Part shown: piece after piece, positions 33,446 to 46,513 of the stretch | Position numbering within the stretch: position 1 is the stretch's first letter | Layout: each line of letters opens with the position of its first letter | Origin: Sulfurimonas sp. | GTDB lineage: Bacteria > Campylobacterota > Campylobacteria > Campylobacterales > Sulfurimonadaceae | Length of the DNA: 64,000 nt | Assembly: GCA_030949825.1 (NCBI GenBank) | Contig: JAUZSC010000008.1 | Location: 124,001-188,000 of the forward strand | Reading direction: 5' to 3' | Position numbers and translations under genes: made by a program | Notes under the pieces: generated by a model | What the model was told of the DNA's origin: nothing | Seen by the model: the letters and a program-made list of their open reading frames with translations, nothing else | Database searches by the model: none

Positions 33446-33955
33446 TTATTTCGTCAAAATAAGTGTCAGTTGGGACGCTTTTTTAGCTTCCATCTTTGTT
33501 AAAATCTGTCCTACTGTTTTTGGTTTAAGTGCTCTTAGTATTGCTACGGCTTCTTGAGCATCCATTTTAGACAAAATGCCAGATGCAGCACCAGCTTTCA
33601 TCTTTGCAAAAGTTTGAGCAATCTTGGTCATTTTTGTGCTTTTTAGTTCTTTTAAAGTAATTACATTTTTCTCAAGCATCTTTTTTGTAGCAGTTTCTTT
33701 TTGTGTAATCTCTAGGAGCTTATTATTTATCTCTTCTTCTTGAAGTGTCAACCTAGTTTCTTTTTTCTTAAGGAGTTCTTCTGTTGCTGATTTTAAAGCA
33801 CTTAAGGCTTGTTGCTGTTCATCTATTCGCTCAAGTTCAACAAGGAGTTCGCCTTTTCTTTCTTTAAAAATTTCTGTACAGTCAAAAAGTCTATCACTCG
33901 TTTGAAGTGCATTCACAGAAGATAGAAACATCATAAGTATTAGTACTATTTTCAT
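33446..33955 (-). CDS. MotE/PDP-type flagellar-associated protein (MgtE-N-like)
   Basis: Signal peptide, coiled coil, KMDAQEAVAILRALKPKTVGQILTKMEAKKASQL. Confidence 0.7.
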   Translation of the reverse strand: MKIVLILMMFLSSVNALQTSDRLFDCTEIFKERKGELLVELERIDEQQQALSALKSATEELLKKKETRLTLQEEEINNKLLEITQKETATKKMLEKNVITLKELKSTKMTKIAQTFAKMKAGAASGILSKMDAQEAVAILRALKPKTVGQILTKMEAKKASQLTLILTK

Positions 33956-34377
33956 TTATTTTCCTTTTTTCTTGCATGTGTCATTAATGCAACTTCATCC
34001 AAGTCTTTAGCTTCTTTTCTCTTAATCTCTTGGAGCATTTTTTTAATCTCTTCGAGTTCAAGATAATTAAATTTCTCATACTCTATCATATCAAATTTTA
34101 ATTTTTCTTTGGCAACTTCTACTTGTTTTTTTGTAAATGTAAGCCACTCTTTGTTATGCTCTATTAAGGCTCTTTGAGATTGGAGTAGTGTTCTAGATGC
34201 AAGCATCTCAGACATTGCACCTGATTGTGGAGTATCAACATCACCAAGAGAGTTGTAGGAAAGCTCTAGTGTTATACTTGCATTATTTAAATCAGCATTA
34301 GCGCCTTGAAGAACGCGTTCACTCTTTTGCATAGAACTTTTTTTCACAGTGAGCAAAGAGCTATAACGAGTCTTCAT
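33952..34377 (-). CDS. FliJ-like coiled-coil flagellar export protein
   Basis: FliJ-length coiled coil overlapping a MotE-like gene. Confidence 0.55.
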   Translation of the reverse strand: MKTRYSSLLTVKKSSMQKSERVLQGANADLNNASITLELSYNSLGDVDTPQSGAMSEMLASRTLLQSQRALIEHNKEWLTFTKKQVEVAKEKLKFDMIEYEKFNYLELEEIKKMLQEIKRKEAKDLDEVALMTHARKKENK

Positions 34378-34389
34378 AAGATTGTCCCT

Positions 34390-35652
<1,263 letters not shown>

Positions 35653-35743
35653 CTAATTCTTATTTCTTTTTCTAGCTCTTATGAGCTTAGCTTTAGTGCC
35701 TTAGCGGCTAGCGTAGAGATATGAGCTTTGCTCAAATCTCGTT

Positions 35744-36589
35744 CTATACTAGCAGTTCGCATAAAGCGTCTGTATAAATGGCAAAACCAACTGATGTTAA
35801 TTCTGAGCTTTTATATCTACCACCACGAGCATATACTTCATTATTTTCTATCACTCTAAAAAACAACTCATCATAATAAAGCATTTTTGCATAATACATT
35901 GGAGCTAAAACACTTTTTCTATAAGCTGTTTCTTCACAGAGTTCTTTCATTTTTTGAAGTTCATTTTTAATAGCATCGGGTGCTATTTTCATTACCTCAT
36001 CAATCTGTTCTACATACTGTAAATAAACTAACTTCTCTAACCACTCTACTTTTAAATTTAAAAACTTTTCAATATTTATATGTTTAAAGTCATCGATACT
36101 TAGTTCATCAAACATTTCCACTAAAAGTTCTGGGATTTTTATATTTGATATTTGAATAAGTGCATTTACTTCGAGTTTACTAAAAATTTCAACAGCTACA
36201 CTCATCACAGATGAGAGTTTTTTCTCACCCATAAATTCGGCACCTACTTGGTACTGCTCTTCAGTTGGAAAACGAAATACAGGTTGAATATAGAACCATT
36301 TTTTCTGTGTAGTGTTTTTACCCAATCTTTTTTCAATAATTCTAACAACATCTATCGTAGAATCAGCACGGAGCGTAAGTGAATTGTTCTGCGCATCATT
36401 AATACGAATAAGCTCTTTATCATCCGCAACACTCAAATGTTGATGGTATGAAAATACAGGAGTAACAATTTCAAGAAAACCATTGGCATCTAAAATAGTA
36501 CTCGCAATATTCTCTATTTTTCTTTTGACCTTAGCGCTTTTGCCAAAGTATAATTTACTTCCGTTTGGAATCTCATGCTCTAAAATCAT
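35744..36589 (-). CDS. hisZ: ATP phosphoribosyltransferase regulatory subunit
   Basis: Class II HisRS-like domain without anticodon domain (FLEIVTPVFSYHQ..., RADSTIDVVRI). Confidence 0.8.
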   Translation of the reverse strand: MILEHEIPNGSKLYFGKSAKVKRKIENIASTILDANGFLEIVTPVFSYHQHLSVADDKELIRINDAQNNSLTLRADSTIDVVRIIEKRLGKNTTQKKWFYIQPVFRFPTEEQYQVGAEFMGEKKLSSVMSVAVEIFSKLEVNALIQISNIKIPELLVEMFDELSIDDFKHINIEKFLNLKVEWLEKLVYLQYVEQIDEVMKIAPDAIKNELQKMKELCEETAYRKSVLAPMYYAKMLYYDELFFRVIENNEVYARGGRYKSSELTSVGFAIYTDALCELLV

Positions 36590-37725
36590 TACTTACTTGT
36601 TCCTTTTTTAAATCCATCTAATGTTCCAAGAAAAGCTTCATTAAAAACTCTATTTGCAGTACCATCGTATTTACGACGCCCTATTCTTGAAAGTGTAAGT
36701 TCAACTGCATTTACAACCCATGCCATCTCATACACCGGGATTAAGCCCATTTGGTTAATTCTAAAAATCTTCCCTTTTAAATGATCTTGACCACCGGCTA
36801 CATTTACATCAAACTCTTCTTTAAGTAGCGTTCTTATTTGGCTTGCATCTGTGTCAATAACTGTGGACATTGATTTAGCAGGGGTTTTAGGATAAATCTC
36901 TAAACCTATAGCTTCTAATGCACGCTTAACTGCCTTAGAACGACATGCTGTATCGCCATAAAGTCTGCTTAAACCACCATTAGATTCTATAGTCTCTAAT
37001 ACTTCTAAAAGTCCAATAATTAAAGTCGTTGCTGCTGTATACGCAGTCGTATTTTCTTTTTGCTTTTTAATCTCAGATGCTAGGTTTAGGTAATAGCCTT
37101 TTCCCTTTCCTATAGTTTCTATAGCCTTATTACTAAGACCTAAAATAGAAAGTCCAGGAGGAAGCATAAGCGCTTTTTGACTTCCAGCTATTAAACAATC
37201 AATATTCTCTACATCAATTCGTTCAACACCAACAGCAGTAATACCATCTGCAATAATCATAATATTTGGATTAATTTCTTTTACAGACTTAGCTATCTCT
37301 TCAACAGGATGGCGAAGACCGCCAGCTGATTCACTTATTTGAACTGCAATTGCATCAATATTTGAATTGTTTTTCACAGTATCTATAATTGCTTCAACTG
37401 TTACAGGAGTGTTCCATTCATTTTTTATCTCAACTGAAGTGAGTCCATTTGCTACTGCGATTTTTCCAAATCTTTCACCAAATTTTCCGGAGTTTACATT
37501 TAAAAGTGTGTGTTTGCAAAGGTTTATAACGGCTGCTTCCATTGCACCTGTACCACTTGAAGCAAGCATAATTACCTCATCAGTCTTAAAAAGATTAAAA
37601 AGGTGTTTTCTTGTTTTTGCAAAAATTGCTTCAAATTCAGGTGTACGGTGGTGCATAGTTTCATCACTCATTGCATTACGAACATTTTGAGAAACTGGTG
37701 TTGGACCAGGAGTAAAAAGTAACAT
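36589..37725 (-). CDS. class V aminotransferase (serine-pyruvate/alanine-glyoxylate type)
   Basis: FTPGPTPVSQNVRNAMS, DCLIAGSQKALMLPPGLS (PLP Lys). Confidence 0.9.
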   Translation of the reverse strand: MLLFTPGPTPVSQNVRNAMSDETMHHRTPEFEAIFAKTRKHLFNLFKTDEVIMLASSGTGAMEAAVINLCKHTLLNVNSGKFGERFGKIAVANGLTSVEIKNEWNTPVTVEAIIDTVKNNSNIDAIAVQISESAGGLRHPVEEIAKSVKEINPNIMIIADGITAVGVERIDVENIDCLIAGSQKALMLPPGLSILGLSNKAIETIGKGKGYYLNLASEIKKQKENTTAYTAATTLIIGLLEVLETIESNGGLSRLYGDTACRSKAVKRALEAIGLEIYPKTPAKSMSTVIDTDASQIRTLLKEEFDVNVAGGQDHLKGKIFRINQMGLIPVYEMAWVVNAVELTLSRIGRRKYDGTANRVFNEAFLGTLDGFKKGTSK

Positions 37726-37857
37726 ATTAGTTTCCTACAAAGTTTATTGTTTAGGTTTCATCTTAAGATGTACCAAAAATATGCTCACTAGCATATTTTC
37801 ATAAAAACCTTGTATTATATCAAAAGTTATTTAAAATTTGTTTGCAAGAGAGGATTA

Positions 37858-38250
37858 TTACTTAGGCATGCGTGCAGTAATCGTGTCTAATGTTTTAAAA
37901 ATCGCTTCTTCATTAAAAGGTTTTACCATATAGCCATTAGCACCTTTTTTAATCATTTTGAGAACACTTTCTTTACTACCTTCAGTCGTAGCCATTATAA
38001 TCCTTGTTTTCATCCATGCTTTATTTGCGCGAACGGCTTCTACAACTTCTTCGCCGTTCATATTTGGCATATTCCAATCAAGTAAAACAATGTCGATTTT
38101 TTCTTTTTCCATTTGCTCCATTGCTATGAGACCATCTTCTGCTTCAAAAAGATTAAGAACGGGCCACTCTGGTGCTTTAAAATATCGTTTCATTGTATTT
38201 GTTAAGACTCGTCTTACTATTTTACTGTCATCTACGATTAAAAGATTCAT
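37858..38250 (-). CDS. CheY-like response regulator
   Basis: Stand-alone REC domain: LIVDDSKIVRR, VLLDWNMPNMNG. Confidence 0.9.
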   Translation of the reverse strand: MNLLIVDDSKIVRRVLTNTMKRYFKAPEWPVLNLFEAEDGLIAMEQMEKEKIDIVLLDWNMPNMNGEEVVEAVRANKAWMKTRIIMATTEGSKESVLKMIKKGANGYMVKPFNEEAIFKTLDTITARMPK

Positions 38251-38372
38251 TTTTTCTTCTTTATCTGCTAAAATTTCATTTGTAAGGATTTTAGCATAAA
38301 TAATTAAATTTTTTCTTTAATATTGTCTCTCCTTTGTGACTTTTATACTTCAAATACTTTTCAAGGATTACA

Positions 38373-39146
38373 ATGACTCTCTTAGACTCCATCATATTAG
38401 GCATCATAGAAGGCTTTACTGAATTTCTTCCAATATCTTCAACTGGACACCTTATCGTAGCTAGTCAATTTTTAGGTATTGACCAAACAGCAGTCACCAA
38501 AGCATATCAAGTCATCATACAGTTTGGAGCTATTTTAGCTGTCGTTTTGAACTACAGAGATAAATTTAGCATAGAAAAAATAGATCTTTGGACAAAAGTA
38601 TTTCTTGCATTTATTCCCATCGGTGCTGTAGGATTTTTATTTGCAGACCATATAAAAGAATTATTTTCAATAAAAATAGTCGCGATTATGTTTATTCTTG
38701 GAGGTATAGCTTTTTTAATTGTTGAAAAGTTTTTTATACATGAAGGAAAAGACACAATAGATGACATAGAAAATGTAAGCCTCAAACAAGCAATGATTAT
38801 AGGATTCGCTCAAATCTTTGCCCTTATTCCGGGAACAAGTAGAGCAGGTTCAACAATCATTGGAGCATTACTCGTTGGTTTAAGCAGAAAAGCAAGTGCG
38901 GAGTTTAGTTTCTTGCTTGCTTTTCCTGTTATGTCCGCTGTAACTGTCTACGATTTACTTAAGCATTATAATGAATTTTCATCTGAAAATCTCACTGCTT
39001 TACTCGTTGGTTTTGTTGTTTCTTTTTTCGTTGCCTTTTTAACAATCAAGTTATTTCTCAAATTCTTAAATAACTTTACATTTGTTAGTTTTGGAATTTA
39101 CAGAATTATATTTGGGGTGCTTCTTCTTTTAATGTTTGTAAAATAA
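38373..39146 (+). CDS. uppP: undecaprenyl-diphosphatase
   Basis: [33 protein letters not shown]. Confidence 0.96.
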   Translation: MTLLDSIILGIIEGFTEFLPISSTGHLIVASQFLGIDQTAVTKAYQVIIQFGAILAVVLNYRDKFSIEKIDLWTKVFLAFIPIGAVGFLFADHIKELFSIKIVAIMFILGGIAFLIVEKFFIHEGKDTIDDIENVSLKQAMIIGFAQIFALIPGTSRAGSTIIGALLVGLSRKASAEFSFLLAFPVMSAVTVYDLLKHYNEFSSENLTALLVGFVVSFFVAFLTIKLFLKFLNNFTFVSFGIYRIIFGVLLLLMFVK

Positions 39147-39714
39147 TCTTCGCTAAACTCAATCCTTTTGAACGATGTGACAACTTTCTTTTTGTTGCAT
39201 CATCGAGCATACCTAAAGTTTTATCAAGTCCTAGAGGAACGAACATAGGGTCGTATCCAAAACCACCCTCCCCACTTACATAACTCATAGCCGTTCCATG
39301 CATCCAGCCATGAACACAAGACTCGGAATCTTTAGTCACTATAGCAATCGCTGCTGTGTAATGCGCAGGAGAACTCAGGGCTCCTTTTTCTTTTATAGCA
39401 TCTAAAAGTTTATAAAGGTTGTCTTTGTCTGTTGCATCTAGCCCTGCATATCTTGCACTATAAATACCAGGTGCGCCATCAAGAACATCCACACTTATGC
39501 CCGAATCATCTGAAATAACAACTACCGAGTCATCATCTAAAGCCTTAAAAACTGCGCGTGCTTTTATCAGTGCATTTTCTTTAAAAGTATCTCCATCTTC
39601 AACTATCTCAAACTCTTCTATAATCTCACCATAGGGAATTACTTCCATCTCTTCAAACAATGCTTTTATCTCTCTAACTTTACCTTTATTAGATGTAGCT
39701 AAAACTAATTTCAA
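39106..39714 (-). CDS. rdgB: XTP/dITP diphosphatase (RdgB/HAM1)
   Basis: [40 protein letters not shown]. Confidence 0.95.
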   Translation of the reverse strand: MKLVLATSNKGKVREIKALFEEMEVIPYGEIIEEFEIVEDGDTFKENALIKARAVFKALDDDSVVVISDDSGISVDVLDGAPGIYSARYAGLDATDKDNLYKLLDAIKEKGALSSPAHYTAAIAIVTKDSESCVHGWMHGTAMSYVSGEGGFGYDPMFVPLGLDKTLGMLDDATKRKLSHRSKGLSLAKIILQTLKEEAPQI

Positions 39715-39784
39715 ATTTCATTCCTTATAGTGTATATCTTGATATTATTGTATAATCGCACCATTATACTATAAAGGCTTCATT

Positions 39785-41107
39785 ATGTTTAAAAAAGTGT
39801 TACCACTTTCTTCGATTATCTTTTTAAGATTTTTAGGATTATTTTTAGTTTTACCTGTTCTTTCTGTTTATGCACTAGATCTCGATGGTGCTACACCTTT
39901 TCTTGTTGGTGTTGTTGTTGGTGGATACGCACTTACTCAGGCAGTTTTTCAACTACCATTTGGTGCGATGAGTGACAAGATAGGGCGAAAGCCAACCATT
40001 CTTTTTGGACTTATAATCTTTTTTATTGGTTCACTTATTTGTGCCTTTTCAACAGATATATACACGCTTATGTTTGGTCGTTTCCTTCAAGGTGCTGGTG
40101 CTATTGGCTCTGTTGCAACAGCAATGGTTTCAGATTTAGTTGAAGAAGAAGTTCGTGGTAAGGCTATGGCTATCATGGGTGGTTTTATTGCTATTGCCTT
40201 TGCTCTATCTATGGGTCTTGGTCCAGTTTTAGCTTCAAACTATGGAATAAGTGCTATCTTTTTAATTACTTCTGGTTTAGTGATTCTTTCAATCATTATT
40301 CTTTTTACAAAGGTACCAACTCCGCCTAAAATAAGACATATTTATCATAATACATCAAGAACTATTGATATTATAAAAGATAACAATCTTCTTAATATGA
40401 TTATAATTAACACGCTTCAAAAGGGTCTTATGACTGCAGCATTTGTTATTATCCCTATTATCTTAACACAAGAGCAATACGGTTTTAACTGGGCAAAATC
40501 TGATTTATGGATGGCGTACCTTCCTGCAATGGTAGCTGGCTTTTTTGCTATGGCTCCTGCAGCGATTTTAGGTGAAAAGAAAAACATCCCTAAAGAAATA
40601 TTTTTAATTTCTATTGTTTTCTTTTTCGCTTCTTTTGCGATTATAGGCTTTACTAATTCAAGTACAGTATTTATATTTGGTGTTGTATTTTTCTTTATTG
40701 GATTTAATATGATGGAACCACTTGTTCAATCTATGATTAGTAAGTTTGCTAAAGTTCACCAAAAAGGAGCTGCTCTAGGAATCTCAAACTCAAGTGCTTA
40801 TTTTGCAACATTTTTAGGTGGTACATTTGCAGGTCTTTATCTTAATGTTGGAGACAGAGCGACTCTAGCATCTGTTCTCCTTGTTATAATACTACTGTGG
40901 TTAGTTTGGACAGTCTTAAAACTTCAAAACCCTGTGCGACATTCTTTTCTTTACATAAAAATAGAAGAAGTCAACTTAGAAAAACTTGAAGCTTTAGAAA
41001 ATGAAAATATTGCAGAATGGTACATCAACGAAACTGAAAACCTTGTAGTTATCAAGTATGTAAAAGATTCCATAGAAGAAGACGCATTAAAAGCGAAAGT
41101 TGCATAA
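39785..41107 (+). CDS. MFS transporter
   Basis: 12-TM protein; GAMSDKIGRKPTILFG motif. Confidence 0.92.
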   Translation: MFKKVLPLSSIIFLRFLGLFLVLPVLSVYALDLDGATPFLVGVVVGGYALTQAVFQLPFGAMSDKIGRKPTILFGLIIFFIGSLICAFSTDIYTLMFGRFLQGAGAIGSVATAMVSDLVEEEVRGKAMAIMGGFIAIAFALSMGLGPVLASNYGISAIFLITSGLVILSIIILFTKVPTPPKIRHIYHNTSRTIDIIKDNNLLNMIIINTLQKGLMTAAFVIIPIILTQEQYGFNWAKSDLWMAYLPAMVAGFFAMAPAAILGEKKNIPKEIFLISIVFFFASFAIIGFTNSSTVFIFGVVFFFIGFNMMEPLVQSMISKFAKVHQKGAALGISNSSAYFATFLGGTFAGLYLNVGDRATLASVLLVIILLWLVWTVLKLQNPVRHSFLYIKIEEVNLEKLEALENENIAEWYINETENLVVIKYVKDSIEEDALKAKVA

Positions 41108-41404
41108 ATGGGACTTTCTAACAGAGAGATTCAACAACGCCAAACATGTAAGCTCTATGCCTATGTCCTAGCATCTCAAAACAAAGAGGTTCCATATCAC
41201 TTAGAAGAGTGTGCTGCGTATCATCCAACGGATGAATACGATTCTCTTTTTGATTGCACTAAAGAATTATCTGATGAGATTAAAGCTTTTGACGATGCTA
41301 CATTTGACAAAATAGTAAATAATAAAGATTCAGAAGATGCAAAAGAACTTACAAAATGGTGGAAGATGTACCAAATCTACATCCCAGTAAGTGATGTAAC
41401 TTAA
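41108..41404 (+). CDS. hypothetical protein
   Basis: 98 aa ORF immediately after MFS gene. Confidence 0.6.
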   Translation: MGLSNREIQQRQTCKLYAYVLASQNKEVPYHLEECAAYHPTDEYDSLFDCTKELSDEIKAFDDATFDKIVNNKDSEDAKELTKWWKMYQIYIPVSDVT

Positions 41405-41435
41405 TTTTTTTTAATTCTTTATTGATATGGAAATA

Positions 41436-41531
41436 ATTACAAGAGTGATGGAGTTTCAAGGCGCATAGCGAGGAAGTGCACTAATGTGCATGACGAGTGT
41501 AGCAACGCAGAAAATGCATTGCTATTGTAAT
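41436..41531. repeat. 96-bp hairpin/REP-like element with imperfect 15-bp terminal inverted repeat
   Basis: attacaagagtgatg ... cattgctattgtaat; internal tgcactaatgtgca stem; abuts infC stop. Confidence 0.6.
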
Positions 41532-42050
41532 CTATTTCTGTGGAGTTACGTACATATTGAAGTATCTTCCTTCAAATCTTGGTGGTTTTTCCATTACACC
41601 AAGATCCTCAACCATTGGCCAAACGCGTAAAAGAACTTCTTTACCTGCTTCTGGATGCGCCATTTCACGACCACGCAAGAAAACACGGAACTTAACATGA
41701 AAACCTTTTTCTAAAAATTCTCTTGCATGTTTTACTTTGTAGTTCATATCGTTTTCTGCAATTTTTACAGAAAGCTTAATCTCTTTAACAACTATTTTAA
41801 CTTGATTTTTACGTTGTTCTTTGAGTTTTTTCTCTTCTTGATATCTAAACTTACCGTAATCCATAATCTTTGCAACAGGTGGTTTTGCATCTGGAGCGAT
41901 GAGAACTAAATCTTGTCCTAACTCATTTGCCTTATCCATAGCATCATCAAAAGAAATTATTCCTAAAGATTCGCCTCCATCAATGTTACATCTTAACTCT
42001 GTTGCACGAATGTCATCATTCATTATTACACGGTTTTTCTTCATACTCAA
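41532..42050 (-). CDS. infC: translation initiation factor IF-3
   Basis: [20 protein letters not shown]...[12 protein letters not shown]. Confidence 0.97.
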   Translation of the reverse strand: MSMKKNRVIMNDDIRATELRCNIDGGESLGIISFDDAMDKANELGQDLVLIAPDAKPPVAKIMDYGKFRYQEEKKLKEQRKNQVKIVVKEIKLSVKIAENDMNYKVKHAREFLEKGFHVKFRVFLRGREMAHPEAGKEVLLRVWPMVEDLGVMEKPPRFEGRYFNMYVTPQK

Positions 42051-43858
42051 AAATTTACCTCGTTTACTTTAGTTTGTATAAGTGTAAGAAATTCATCTTC
42101 ACTTAGGGTGTACTGCTCTCGTGTGCGTCTGTCACGAATAGCTACAGTTTTATTTTCAATCTCTTCATCACCGATAACAACAATCATCGGAACACGAGTT
42201 TTTTCTGCGATTCTGATACGCTTATTTAGCGAATCATTCTTTGCGTATATCTCACTATCGGCATTTATATCAATAAGTTTATCTGATAGAAGCTTAGCAT
42301 AATCTTTATGAACTTCCGCAACAGGTACGATAGCTACCTGAGTAGGGGCAATAAACATAGGAAATTCACCTGCATAATGCTCAGTTAAAATCCCAATAAA
42401 ACGCTCAAAAGAACCAAGAATCGCTCTGTGAATCATAACTGGCTGGATTTTTTCGTTATCTTCGCCGTTATATTCAAGCCCAAATCGCTCTGGCAAATTG
42501 TTGTCTAGCTGAATTGTTCCACACTGCCATTCACGACCAATAGCATCGAGAATCTTGATATCGATTTTAGGGCCATAAAAAGCTCCACCACCCTCATCTA
42601 TCTCATAATCAAGGTTATGTTTTTCCATTGCAGAGATAAGTGCCGCTTCAGATTTTTCCCAAACCTCAGTATCACCAACCGCTTTTTCAGGTTTAGTAGA
42701 GATCATCATTCTATATTTAAAGTCAAATGCAGTCATAAGCTTATCAACAAAGTCCACAACTTCAATAATCTGTTCTTCTATTTGATCTACTGTACAAAAA
42801 ATATGTGCATCATCTTGCGTAAATTCACGAACACGAAAAAGACCATGCAGCGCACCTGTCATTTCATGACGATGGACTACACCGTATTCAAAGTACTTTA
42901 TAGGTAGGTCTCTATAAGAATGAAGTTCATCTTCATAGACTTTAATATGCCCAACGCAGTTCATAGGTTTTACACCAAACTCAATATCGTCAATCTGTGT
43001 GAAGTACATATTTTCACCATAATTTTGGTAGTGTCCTGAAGTTTTCCAAAGGTCAGAACGAAGCATCTCAGGTCCACGAACGGGCTGATAACCGCGTTTT
43101 CTATGTGCTTTAAAAAGTAAAGATTCTAAACGCGCACGAAGACGACCACCAGCTGGGAGCCAGATTGGAAAACCTGCTCCAACTTCTTCACGGAAAGTAA
43201 AAAGTTTCATCTCATTACCAATCTTACGGTGATCTCGTTTTTCAGCTTCTGCTAACATTTCCATATGTGCTTTAAGTGATTCTTTATCCGCAAAAGCAAT
43301 TCCATAGATACGCGTTAGCATCTCATTTTTAGAATCACCTCCAAGATAAGCACCGGCAAGCTTTGTAAGTTTAAAATAACGGATAAGTCCAATGCTAGGA
43401 AGGTGTGGTCCACGGCATAAGTCTTCAAACTCACCTTGTTTGTAAATAGAAATCGTATCGTCTTTGATACGCTCCATTACAGAAAGCTTTAAATTGTCAT
43501 CTTTAAACTTCTCTTTTGCTTCATCCATTGAAATTGAATATTTTTCAATTTTATACTTTTTCTTTGCAAAAGAAAGCATTTGTTTTTCAATTTTCTTTAA
43601 ATCTCCAGAACCTATTTCAGATTCAGTTTTAAAGTCATAGTAAAAACCTTCTTTAACAGTTGGTCCAACATAAAAGAGAGCATCTGGGTAAAGTGACTTA
43701 ATAGCCTGCGCCATCAAGTGTGCAGTCGAGTGGCGTAAAACATCTAAAGACTCAGGAGAATTATCTAAAACAATCTCCTCACCTTCAACTCCTCGTTCTT
43801 CTGCTGTAACAAGATCTAGTATTTCATCGTTATATTTTATTGCTATTGCGCTCAACAT
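42047..43858 (-). CDS. thrS: threonyl-tRNA synthetase
   Basis: [36 protein letters not shown]. Confidence 0.98.
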   Translation of the reverse strand: MLSAIAIKYNDEILDLVTAEERGVEGEEIVLDNSPESLDVLRHSTAHLMAQAIKSLYPDALFYVGPTVKEGFYYDFKTESEIGSGDLKKIEKQMLSFAKKKYKIEKYSISMDEAKEKFKDDNLKLSVMERIKDDTISIYKQGEFEDLCRGPHLPSIGLIRYFKLTKLAGAYLGGDSKNEMLTRIYGIAFADKESLKAHMEMLAEAEKRDHRKIGNEMKLFTFREEVGAGFPIWLPAGGRLRARLESLLFKAHRKRGYQPVRGPEMLRSDLWKTSGHYQNYGENMYFTQIDDIEFGVKPMNCVGHIKVYEDELHSYRDLPIKYFEYGVVHRHEMTGALHGLFRVREFTQDDAHIFCTVDQIEEQIIEVVDFVDKLMTAFDFKYRMMISTKPEKAVGDTEVWEKSEAALISAMEKHNLDYEIDEGGGAFYGPKIDIKILDAIGREWQCGTIQLDNNLPERFGLEYNGEDNEKIQPVMIHRAILGSFERFIGILTEHYAGEFPMFIAPTQVAIVPVAEVHKDYAKLLSDKLIDINADSEIYAKNDSLNKRIRIAEKTRVPMIVVIGDEEIENKTVAIRDRRTREQYTLSEDEFLTLIQTKVNEVNF

Positions 43859-43864
43859 TTTTCC

Positions 43865-45551
43865 TTAAAGTTCAGTTTTGAGTATTGCACCACTTGATGC
43901 ATTTGTTACGAGTAATCTATATCGCTTAAGCCATTTTGAGTTTACTTCGTTTACATGAGGCTTCCAAGCAGCTTTTCTTTTAGCAAGAGTAGCCTCATCA
44001 ACATTAAGCTGCAAAAGGTGATTATCTGTGTCAAGTTCTATCTCGTCACCATCTTCTACAAGTGCAATTAAACCACCCTCAGCTGCTTCTGGAGAAATAT
44101 GTCCAATAGATGCACCACGAGTTGCGCCACTAAATCTACCATCTGTAATAAGAGCAACACTCTCACCAAGTCCCATTCCCATAATAAGTGAGGTAGGAGC
44201 AAGCATCTCTTGCATACCTGGTCCACCTTTTGGTCCCTCATAACGAATAACTACAACATCACCAGCTTTTACTTTGTGTGCCATGATTCCAGCTAAGGCT
44301 TCAGTTTGGGAGTTAAAACAAACAGCGCTACCTTTAAACTGTTTCATATTTCCAGTGATTCCAGCAGTCTTGACAACCGCACCCTCTAAGGCGAGATTTC
44401 CAAAAAAGAATCGAAAGACCACCAACTTGAGAATAAGCATTTTCATTTGTATGAATTATATTTTCATCTAAAATTTTAGCATCTTCGATGCGTTCTGCTA
44501 ATGTTTCACCCGTAATCATTAAAGAATCAAGATTTAAAAGACCACTACGACGAGAAACTTCTGCCATAACAGCATTTACTCCACCCGCTTTATCAACATC
44601 ATCCATATGTACAGTACTTAAAGATGGAGATATTTTAGCGATATGTGCTACTTTATCTGCGATTTTATTAATGTTTTCTATTTTGTATTCGATATCTGAT
44701 TCTCTTGCAATTGCTAGAAGATGTAAAACAGTGTTTGAACTTCCACCCATTGCCATATCTACTACAAATGCATTGTGAATTGCTTTTTCATTTAAAATAT
44801 TTTTCATTTTAAATCGTGGGTCTTCAGATTTTGCCATTTCTACAACACGCCTTGCAGCTTGTTTGACAAGTGCTATTCTCTCAGGAGTCATCGCTAAAAT
44901 CGTTCCATTTCCTGGAAGTGCAATACCCATTGCTTCACAAAGCGTGTTCATAGAGTTTGCTGTAAACATTCCTGAACATGAACCACCTGATGGACAAGCT
45001 TCACACTCTATCTCATATAGCTCTTCGTCAGTCATCTTACCCTCAGCATGTTTTCCAACAGCTTCAAATGCAGTCGCTAAGTCAATAGGCGTACCATCTT
45101 TTTTATGCCCAGCAGCCATTGGACCACCTGAAACAAAGATAGTAGGAACATTAACGCGCAATGCACCCATAATCATCCCTGGAACGATTTTATCGCAGTT
45201 TGGAATACATATCATGGCATCTAACTGATGCGCGTTCATAACAGTCTCTATAGAGTCCGCGATAATCTCACGCGATGGTAAAGAATAAAGCATACCCTCG
45301 TGACCCATAGCTATTCCATCATCAACACCAATCGTGTTAAATACAAAAGGAACTCCACCAGCTTCACGGATAGCCTCTTTAACAATTTCTCCGTACTCAT
45401 GTAAAAAGAAATGCCCTGGAATAATGTCTATATAGCTATTTGCTATCCCAATAAATGGTTTATCGAAGTCTTCATCCTTTAAACCTGTTGCGCGTAATAG
45501 TGAACGGTGTGGAGCTTTGTCAAAACCTTTTTTTATAATATCACTTCTCAT
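43865..45551 (-). CDS. ilvD: dihydroxy-acid dehydratase, broken by one frameshift at ~44400
   Basis: ORFs 44334-45551 and 43865-44446 overlap at an A6 run (T6 in gene sense); with T5 the frame reads [19 protein letters not shown]. Confidence 0.93.
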
Positions 45552-45685
45552 TTTATTTCCTATCTCTTTAATTATTAATGTGATTATAGCACTTTTTTTG
45601 TAATTTAATCTAAATACTCTTTACAAACTAAAAACAATCGGCTATAATTCCGGCTCACTTACTAAGTTAGTAAGAGTCATGGAAT

Positions 45686-45760
45686 GCGGGAGTAGCTCAG
45701 CGGTAGAGCATAACCTTGCCAAGGTTGGGGTCGCGAGTTCGAACCTCGTCTCCCGCTCCA
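45686..45760 (+). tRNA. tRNA-Gly(GCC)
   Basis: Cloverleaf; anticodon loop ttGCCaa; encoded CCA. Confidence 0.95.
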
Positions 45761-45800
45761 TTTTAAATTATAATTATAAACTGTGATTTTCATTCACTAT

Positions 45801-45887
45801 GCCCGGGTGGCGAAATTGGTAGACGCAGGGGACTTAAAATCCCCCGGTAGCAATACTGTGCCGGTTCGAGTCCGGCCCCGGGCACCA
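45801..45887 (+). tRNA. tRNA-Leu(UAA)
   Basis: Class II tRNA; anticodon loop ctTAAaa; encoded CCA. Confidence 0.95.
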
Positions 45888-45905
45888 TTGATATGAAAGA
45901 TAACT

Positions 45906-45979
45906 GGTGCCATCGCCAAGTGGTAAGGCCGTAGCCTGCAAAGCTACTATCCCCAGTTCAAATCTGGGTGGCACCTCCA
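45906..45979 (+). tRNA. tRNA-Cys(GCA)
   Basis: ggtgcca/tggcacc acceptor stem; anticodon loop ctGCAaa; CCA. Confidence 0.95.
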
Positions 45980-46017
45980 GTTTTATGATATAATACTTAT
46001 CGTTACAACACACACGT

Positions 46018-46108
46018 GGATCTTTGGCAGAGTTGGTCGAATGCACCGGCCTTGAAAGCCGGCGAGGAGTTAAATCCTCCCAGAGTTCGAATCTCTGAGG
46101 GTCCACCA
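46018..46108 (+). tRNA. tRNA-Ser(UGA); attachment site of genomic island
   Basis: Class II tRNA; ggatctt/agggtcc acceptor stem; anticodon loop ctTGAaa; CCA. Confidence 0.95.
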
Positions 46109-46111
46109 CTT
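46051..46111 (+). repeat. attL: 3' end of tRNA-Ser plus ctt
   Basis: cttgaaagccggcgaggagttaaatcctcccagagttcgaatctctgagggtccaccactt. Confidence 0.9.
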
Positions 46112-46513
46112 ATCTTTACAATCCCCTAAAGTACTTACTTTCAAGACACTCTTAATAATACTAATAGCTTTGATATGCACCGGTTGTATGACCGTAGTAT
46201 GTGATAATTCTGTAAAATTAGTCGCAAAAAAGTCACACTTTTGACTTAAACTTTTCATAACAACCTTGATTAGAATTGCTTATTCAAATATCAAACTTTC
46301 AGATGTATCTGTTGACAATGCTTTAAATAATTGTATAACTCAGGTTTTATTTCCATAAACCTTCTCGCCAAATATAGTATCCGGCGAGGTAATCTCTACA
46401 AACTTAGCACTTAACTATGTTTCTAGCACTTAGCGTTTATTAGTCCGTCTAAAAGTGTGTCTTTTTTGAGACTTTTACTTGATAATCTGATGATGGAATA
46501 TGATTTTTTTGAC

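Noticed and set aside
42108-45228. Plus-strand ORFs within thrS and ilvD
   Set aside because: Antisense shadows of conserved genes; no RBS or family signature
45834-46109. Antisense ORFs 45834-46109 and 46070-46258
   Set aside because: Overlap three tRNA genes on the opposite strand; translation of tRNA complement is a known spurious ORF source
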